This document shows positions 28,673-33,621 of a stretch of 33,621 bases of DNA, one piece after another (the stretch's first letter is position 1; the number at the start of each line of letters is the position of its first letter). This DNA is from RUG754 sp964345365. Its GTDB lineage: Bacteria > Bacillota > Clostridia > Peptostreptococcales > Anaerovoracaceae. Location of the stretch: assembly GCA_964345365.1 (NCBI GenBank), contig CAYFQR010000018.1:1-33621 (forward strand), given 5' to 3'. Made by a program: the position numbers and the translations under genes. A model generated the notes under the pieces. It ran no database searches. It was not told where the DNA came from and saw nothing but the letters and a program-made list of their open reading frames with translations.

Positions 28673-29035
28673 ATGAAAAGAGCAGACGATTTTGAGGTAA
28701 GAAGAGCTCATTTAAGAGATCTTACCGACGAACAACTTTACGACAGATTCTGGGATCTGATCAAGCAGGTTGACGAGCCTTTGCTTGAATTAAGTTACAA
28801 GAACACAACTCCGTCCGTAGAGCGTGCAGTGTTACTCAGAATGGGCGTGTCATCATTAGATTGCCAGCCTCTCGTTAACCATTGCATGGATCACGGATTA
28901 ATGGGAAAAGGCGCAGGTCACTGCGTATATAAGTTATCAAAAATAGAGGACATCAGTATCCGCGATGCATCAATTAAGCTCGCCAAGGGCGAAGGCTGGG
29001 ATAAGGTTGTTGAATCTTTCAAGGGAGGTAAGTAA
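28673..29035 (+). CDS. oraS: D-ornithine 4,5-aminomutase, small subunit
   Basis: This 120-residue protein is the S subunit of the B12- and PLP-dependent aminomutase that moves the terminal amino group of D-ornithine to C4, giving 2,4-diaminopentanoate. The blocks RRAHLRDLTDEQLYDRFWDL, SYKNTTPSVERAVLLRMG and LMGKGAGHCVYKLS are distinctive for OraS. The ATG at 28673 follows AAGGAG. It precedes oraE by two bases, in the usual S-then-E order. Confidence 0.96.
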   Translation: MKRADDFEVRRAHLRDLTDEQLYDRFWDLIKQVDEPLLELSYKNTTPSVERAVLLRMGVSSLDCQPLVNHCMDHGLMGKGAGHCVYKLSKIEDISIRDASIKLAKGEGWDKVVESFKGGK

Positions 29036-29037
29036 TT

Positions 29038-31284
29038 ATGATGGAATTAAAGCCTAACGAAAAGCTCGATGTCGTTGAATTACTCAAGGACCTTGACAAG
29101 TACGAACCGAGAAGAAGACATTGGGTTTGGAGAGAAAGAGCTGAGGATCAGCATCTCTACCAGTTCGAATATCGTGAAATATCAAAGGGGCTTAAGAACT
29201 CAGTTCCTCTGCCTCCTGCGAAATTCTTAGATAATATTGACCCGCAGCCTATGCAGACAATCACTACCGAGATTGCATCCGGAAGATTCGAGGACGACGT
29301 TCGTCGTATGAGAATGGCGGCATGGCATGGTGCAGACCATCTCATGGTAATCAGACACATGGGACAATCCCATATCGACGGTCTCATGGAGGGTACTCCT
29401 CAGGGAATCGGTGGTGTTCCTATCACACGTAAACAGGTTAGAGCACAGAGAAAAGCTATCGACGCAATCGAAGATGAAGTTGGTCGTCCGATAAACTACC
29501 ACTCATACATCTCCGGCGTTGCAGGCCCTGACATCGCTGTAATGTTCGCAGAAGAAGGAATCAACGGAGCTCACCAGGACCCTCAGTACAACGTACTTTA
29601 CAGAGACGTAAACTGCGTGAGGTCCTTCGTAGACGCCTGCGAATCAAAAAAAATAATGGCATGGTCCGGAATGCTTCAGATCGACGGTGCACATAACGCT
29701 AATGCTACGGCAAGAGACGCTTGGAAGGTAATGCCTGAGCTCATCGTTCAGCACGCTATAAACTCCTATTTTTCCGAGAGAGTAGGAATTAAGCCTGAAA
29801 ACATTTCACTTTCCACAGTACCTCCATCAGCCACACCTGCACCTTGCATGTACTTAGACCTTCCTTATGCGGTTGCACTTCGTGACTTCTGCGGAAGATA
29901 TAAGATGAGAGCACAGATGAACACCAAGTATATCCAGAGCTCCGCTCGTGAAGCTACGGTAACTCACGTAATGAACATGTTCATTTCGAAGCTTACTTCA
30001 GCTGACATTCAGTCAACAATCACACCGGACGAAGGACGTAACGTTCCATGGCACATCTATAACATTGAAGCTACAGATACAGCTAAGCAGACACTTATCG
30101 GCTTAGACGGCATCATGGAAATGATCGAACTCAAAAAAGACGGCCCTCTTAGAGAGCATGCTCGCGAGCTTAAGGAAAGAGCCGTTCTCTATGTCGAAGA
30201 AATCTTAGAGGTAGGCGGCTACTTCAACGCTGTTCAGGAAGGTTTCTTCGTAGACTCGGGAAAATATCCTGAAAGAAACGGAGACGGTATCGCTCGTAAG
30301 ATCGAAGGCGGATTCGGAGCAGGCTTCATTTTCGCAAGAGACGAAGACTACTTGGCTCCTGTTACAGCTCACTACGGATATAACAACGTAGAGCAGTACG
30401 GCGGCAACCCTGAAGACCCTGCAGCTTTAATCGGCGGATGTACTTTTGAAGACAGATCCAAGATTGTGTACATCGACGAATTGGACGAGGACGATTGCGT
30501 AGATCGTCGTCTTGAAAACGTTGCAAAGTACAGAACCGGCGAATGGATTACTCCTGAAGTTGAGTGGTGCGGAGACAGAGTAATCATGCTTACGATGATG
30601 CTCCCGACCGAGAAACGTGTAGCGGAAGCTGCTGCAGTAGAATTAGGTAAGAAGCTCGGACTTGTAAACCCTGAGGTTATCAGTGCCGAAGTTCTCCAGC
30701 AGGCTGAAGGAACCAGAATCGAGCTCAAGGGAATAGTTGATTTCGACATCGATCTCACAACACTCGAAGTTCCACCTGAACCATATGTAATGTCAGACGC
30801 CGAGCTCTATGAAGAGTTTGAGGGACACGCACATATGAAGGTTGTTTGCGGTACTGTCGGCGACGATGAGCACTCCGTAGGAATGAGAGAAATCATCAAC
30901 ATCAAGCACGGCGGAATCGAGAAATGGGGTATCGAATGCGTATATCTCGGAACTTCCGTTCCTGTAGAAAAGATAGTAGACGCCTGCATTGAAGAAAACG
31001 CTCAGGCAATCTTGGCTTCAACTATCATCTCGCATGATAACGTTCACTACAAGAACATGAAGAGAATCCACGAATTAGCAGTAGAAAAGGGAATCAGAGA
31101 TGACATCATCATCTGTTCCGGCGGTACTCAGGTAATCCCTGAAGAAGCTGTTAAGACAGGAATCGACATGGGCTTCGGACGTAACGCACACGGTATCGAC
31201 GTTGCTACTTTCCTCGCACAGGAAAGACAAAGAAGAAGAGGCGAGGTCCCTCACGGTTTCAGACCTGAAGATCTCAAAGAATAA
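29038..31284 (+). CDS. oraE: D-ornithine 4,5-aminomutase, large subunit
   Basis: This 748-residue subunit carries the PLP-binding TIM barrel and a C-terminal Rossmann domain for adenosylcobalamin. The motif DEHSVG (DxHxxG) supplies the axial cobalt ligand His612. Eleven residues later Lys623 matches the lysine that holds PLP in the resting enzyme. The same His-to-Lys spacing is found in the Clostridium sticklandii protein (His618, Lys629). The later ASTIISHDN and CSGGTQVIPEEAV also fit the B12 fold. Two ATGs lie at 29038 and 29041; GGAGGT in the oraS end is well placed for the first. A terminator-like hairpin follows. Confidence 0.97.
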   Translation: MMELKPNEKLDVVELLKDLDKYEPRRRHWVWRERAEDQHLYQFEYREISKGLKNSVPLPPAKFLDNIDPQPMQTITTEIASGRFEDDVRRMRMAAWHGADHLMVIRHMGQSHIDGLMEGTPQGIGGVPITRKQVRAQRKAIDAIEDEVGRPINYHSYISGVAGPDIAVMFAEEGINGAHQDPQYNVLYRDVNCVRSFVDACESKKIMAWSGMLQIDGAHNANATARDAWKVMPELIVQHAINSYFSERVGIKPENISLSTVPPSATPAPCMYLDLPYAVALRDFCGRYKMRAQMNTKYIQSSAREATVTHVMNMFISKLTSADIQSTITPDEGRNVPWHIYNIEATDTAKQTLIGLDGIMEMIELKKDGPLREHARELKERAVLYVEEILEVGGYFNAVQEGFFVDSGKYPERNGDGIARKIEGGFGAGFIFARDEDYLAPVTAHYGYNNVEQYGGNPEDPAALIGGCTFEDRSKIVYIDELDEDDCVDRRLENVAKYRTGEWITPEVEWCGDRVIMLTMMLPTEKRVAEAAAVELGKKLGLVNPEVISAEVLQQAEGTRIELKGIVDFDIDLTTLEVPPEPYVMSDAELYEEFEGHAHMKVVCGTVGDDEHSVGMREIINIKHGGIEKWGIECVYLGTSVPVEKIVDACIEENAQAILASTIISHDNVHYKNMKRIHELAVEKGIRDDIIICSGGTQVIPEEAVKTGIDMGFGRNAHGIDVATFLAQERQRRRGEVPHGFRPEDLKE

Positions 31285-31292
31285 AAAGATTA

Positions 31293-31325
31293 AGGGGCCG
31301 GGCTTCAGCCCGTCCCCTATTTTTA
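31293..31325 (+). terminator. Terminator-like hairpin between oraE and the GlmL-like gene
   Basis: AGGGG-C-CGGGC pairs with GCCCG-T-CCCCT around TTCA (31293-31318), then ATTTTT. The next gene's ribosome binding site follows within a few bases. It may let only part of the transcription through to the GlmL-like gene, giving less chaperone than mutase. Confidence 0.75.
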
Positions 31326-31337
31326 GAAGGAGGAAAA

Positions 31338-33122
31338 ATGAAAGTAGATGTACTCGTAGCCGAGATAGGTTCTACAACTACGGTGGTGAATGCGTTTATA
31401 GACCTTGATACCGAAAATCCGATTTTCTGGGGACAAGGTCAGGCACCCACATCTGTAACGGAAGGCGATGTGAGAATCGGACTTCAAGGGGCAATAGATG
31501 ACCTTGCAAAAAACAAAGGTGTCGACAGCATTGAATATGACCAAATGCTCGCAACCTCCTCGGCGGCAGGCGGACTGAAGATGACGGTACACGGTCTTGT
31601 ATATGACATGACTGCAAAAGCGGCGAGAGAAGCTGCTCTCGGAGCGGGCGGTATTATTCACAACATAACCGTCGGTAAACTTAGAAGAACCGACCTCATG
31701 AAAATAAAGGAAATCAATCCTAACCTGATATTGATTGCGGGCGGAGTGGATTACGGAGAAAGAGATACGGCCATATACAATGCGGAGCTCATTCGCAGCT
31801 TGGGGCTTAATGTCCCTGTCGTATATGCCGGTAATATAGAAAATCAAGAAGAGATGAAACTCATTTTCGACGAAGAAAGCGGGCAGCATCTCTATCTTGT
31901 AGATAATGTATACCCTAAAATCGATAAGCTCAATGTAGAGCCTTGCAGAAAGGTAATACAGGAGGCATTTGAGGACAATATCACGAAGGCTCCCGGAATG
32001 GAGCACGTGAGAGATATGGTAAACGGCCCGATAATACCTACGCCGGGCTCTGTCATGGAGTGTACGAAACTTCTTTATGACTGCCTCGGAGAAGTTATGA
32101 CGATTGACGTAGGCGGAGCAACTACGGACGTGCATGCCGTTTCGGAGGACAGCGACGCTGTTGCAAGAGTTTTAGTTGCACCGGAGCCTAAAGCCAAGAG
32201 GACGGTGGAGGGCGACCTCGGGGTATTCGTAAACAAGCATAAGATAATAGAGGCCATAGGCGAAGAAAAACTTCGCCTGGAGTGTGAACGTGACCTTCAC
32301 ATCGACTTAGATGAAACCCTTGCAAACTATGTGGCAATACCGGAAACGGAAGACGAAATTAAACTGGTCGAAAGGCTGACTCAGGAGGCTACGTTAAAAG
32401 CCGTTGAGCGTCATGCCGGAAGTATCCGTTATGTCTACGGCCCGTCCGGAAGGATAACGGTTGCAGAGGGTAAAGACCTCACGCAGATAAAATACATAGT
32501 GGGAACAGGTGGAGCGCTGACGAGGCTTCCGCATAGGGTTGAAATAATGCGCCTTATCCCTAAAGATAATGCCACCGGAATGAAACTCTATCCGCCGGAT
32601 GCGGTAAAGATTTTAGTCGATAACGACTATATAATGGCATCACTCGGTGTTCTGTCGAAAACGCATAGGGAAGGTGCCATAAGGCTGCTCGGTAAGTCAC
32701 TCGGGATAGAACTGAAAGAAAGACATGTCGAAGTTGAGAAAGACAAGTTTATTAAGGAACTTCAAAACCTCTCCGCCGCATCAAAGGCAAAACAGGAAGA
32801 ACTCCAGGAGCATATAAGGGCTATGGAAGAAGAAGGCTACGACATGACCGAATATAAGGAAGCCATGGCAGAAAAAATCGGCGGAGGCAGCAGAGAAGAA
32901 TTCGAAGCAGCCAAGAGAGAAACATTTGAGAAAGACCGCAGCATGTTGAGAAGACACGAGTCTGTAAAAAAAATAATGGCGGAGGATGTTCAGGTTTCCT
33001 CAGATTCCGCGGTTAAAACTTCGGGAGAAATCGCAGGTCAGGCACCGCGTGACCCGGGCTGTAATCACCAATGCAAGACATGCTTCAGGAAACATTGTGA
33101 GTTTAGAAATACGAACTACTAA
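31338..33122 (+). CDS. GlmL/MutL-like ATPase with a Cys4 tail, linked to aminomutase
   Basis: This 594-residue protein belongs to the MutL/GlmL family, actin-like ATPases encoded with B12 mutases and thought to help reactivate or load them. VLVAEIGSTTTVVNAFI (residues 5-21) is the first phosphate loop, IDVGGATTDVHAV the second, and YIVGTGGALTRLP the adenosine-site block. GlmL of glutamate mutase is nearer 460 residues. The extra C-terminal part here is charged and helical (about residues 460-560), then ends with CNHQCKTCFRKHC (Cys575, 579, 582, 587; C-x3-C-x2-C-x4-C), a potential metal or cluster site. It follows oraE, whose ornithine mutase is the likely client. The ATG at 31338 follows AGGAGG. 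Confidence 0.88.
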   Translation: MKVDVLVAEIGSTTTVVNAFIDLDTENPIFWGQGQAPTSVTEGDVRIGLQGAIDDLAKNKGVDSIEYDQMLATSSAAGGLKMTVHGLVYDMTAKAAREAALGAGGIIHNITVGKLRRTDLMKIKEINPNLILIAGGVDYGERDTAIYNAELIRSLGLNVPVVYAGNIENQEEMKLIFDEESGQHLYLVDNVYPKIDKLNVEPCRKVIQEAFEDNITKAPGMEHVRDMVNGPIIPTPGSVMECTKLLYDCLGEVMTIDVGGATTDVHAVSEDSDAVARVLVAPEPKAKRTVEGDLGVFVNKHKIIEAIGEEKLRLECERDLHIDLDETLANYVAIPETEDEIKLVERLTQEATLKAVERHAGSIRYVYGPSGRITVAEGKDLTQIKYIVGTGGALTRLPHRVEIMRLIPKDNATGMKLYPPDAVKILVDNDYIMASLGVLSKTHREGAIRLLGKSLGIELKERHVEVEKDKFIKELQNLSAASKAKQEELQEHIRAMEEEGYDMTEYKEAMAEKIGGGSREEFEAAKRETFEKDRSMLRRHESVKKIMAEDVQVSSDSAVKTSGEIAGQAPRDPGCNHQCKTCFRKHCEFRNTNY

Positions 33123-33130
33123 AGCTAACG

Positions 33131-33161
33131 CGGTCGGCGCTAACAAGTGCCGGCCGTTTAT
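33131..33161 (+). terminator. Terminator of the ornithine operon
   Basis: CGGTCGGCGCT (33131-33141) pairs with AGTGCCGGCCG (33146-33156) with two G-U pairs around AACA, followed by TTTAT. Together with its place 10 bases after the last gene it supports termination. Confidence 0.7.
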
Positions 33162-33228
33162 AACAAAGTCGAGAACACTCGTGACTTAAGTCGTGAAGGG
33201 GTAAAAAAATCCTTAAGGCAGGTATACC

Positions 33229-33621
33229 ATGTTTAATATAGCGATTTGCGATGATCAGAAAGACGAACGCGAAAAGTTAGCAGATCTCCTTAATGAATAT
33301 TTCGTGAGAACCCTGAGGCCTATAACATCAGGACCTTTACCTGCGGGGAAAATCTCATAAGCGAATATAAAGAAGGCTCGGAAAGATATGATTTAATATT
33401 CATGGATATTTTCATGGGCGGTATTAACGGCTTCGAAACGTCGAAAGTCATTCGCTCTTTAGACAAAGATGTAATGATAGCATTTTTGACGATTACTCAG
33501 GATTTCGCCGTGGACAGCTATGATGTGGATGCATCGGGCTATTTCCTTAAACCCGTTAAAAAAAATCGCCTCTTTAAGCTGCTTGAGAGAATGACAACAA
33601 AAGAGGAATCACCGAAGCTTG
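33229..33621 (+). pseudogene. LytTR-type response regulator, frameshifted and cut by the window end
   Basis: An ATG at 33229 after AAGGCAGGT opens NIAICDDQKDEREKLADLL, the start of an AgrA/LytR-type receiver domain. The frame ends at a TAA at 33358. From 33312 the neighbouring frame continues the same domain: IRTFTCGENLI, then YDLIFMDIFMGGINGFE (phosphorylation Asp), IAFLTITQDFAVDSY and GYFLKPVKKNRLFKLLE (conserved Lys). A single lost base near 33310 explains this. It may be a true pseudogene or a sequencing error. The DNA-binding part lies beyond the window. Confidence 0.75.

Noticed and set aside
31323..32135. 270-codon open frame on the minus strand opposite the GlmL-like gene
   Set aside because: It is antisense to a clearly conserved coding region, has a low-quality composition (rich in His, Tyr, Arg and Cys) and no domain or ribosome site.
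33183..33192. GACTTAAGTC palindrome upstream of the LytTR-type regulator
   Set aside because: Ten-base palindromes are common by chance, and no second site or known LytTR repeat pattern accompanies it.

Overview
The window reads as a chromosomal segment of an anaerobic, amino-acid-fermenting member of the Firmicutes (class Clostridia). The evidence is the Stickland-type ornithine-degradation operon (ord-ortA-ortB-oraS-oraE), a complete histidine-to-glutamate/methenyl-THF route, an acyl-CoA transferase, AGGAGG-type ribosome binding sites and TTGACA/TATAAT promoters. A family-level guess (Anaerovoracaceae-like or Peptostreptococcaceae-like asaccharolytic anaerobes) is inference only.

Layout. 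1-3.7 kb: a GNAT acetyltransferase and an XRE regulator on the minus strand with the decayed remnant of a partner gene between them, divergent from a two-gene ABC exporter. 3.9-7.0 kb: tldD-tldE on the minus strand and a tRNA-Arg(CCT) with its own terminator. 7.2-10.3 kb, plus strand: an acetyl-CoA hydrolase/transferase-family CoA-transferase, a hemL (glutamate-1-semialdehyde aminomutase) remnant, a small CbiX-type chelatase and a PlsC acyltransferase. 10.3-18.3 kb: about 0.6 kb of repeat-rich intergenic DNA, then hutH-hutU-hutI-fchA-ftcD and a GntR/FCD regulator. 18.3-22.9 kb: an EFR1-type flavodoxin/ferredoxin protein with an abnormal linker; a minus-strand pair (uridine-kinase-like P-loop protein and CofE-family gamma-glutamyl ligase); a plus-strand amidohydrolase-fold protein that has lost its metal ligands. 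23-25.4 kb: an orphan HicB with a clear promoter and operator, an ArsR-type repressor and a divergent sigma-54 enhancer-binding activator. 25.4-33.1 kb: the ornithine operon, ending in a GlmL/MutL-like ATPase. The right edge holds a frameshifted LytTR-type response regulator cut by the window end.

How it fits together. HutHUI, FtcD and FchA convert histidine to glutamate, ammonia and methenyl-THF. OraSE, Ord and OrtAB convert D-ornithine to alanine and acetyl-CoA. The CoA-transferase could help dispose of CoA esters. No ornithine racemase, which would be needed to start from L-ornithine, is visible in the window.

The best hunting result is a sigma-54 circuit. A consensus -24/-12 element lies 78 bp before ord, and two identical 14-bp palindromes (GCAAA-N4-TTTGC) form a perfect 18-bp-arm inverted repeat about 270 bp upstream of the predicted start site. 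A third GCAAA-N4-TTTGC site sits just upstream of an extended -10 for the sigma-54 activator gene itself. This suggests an ornithine-operon enhancer plus autoregulation. Other signals are a Cys4 tail on the GlmL-like protein, the amidohydrolase pseudoenzyme, a CofE-family ligase with no visible F420 pathway, gene remnants (hemL, the XRE partner), and degenerate 2-3-copy tandem repeats in several intergenic regions.
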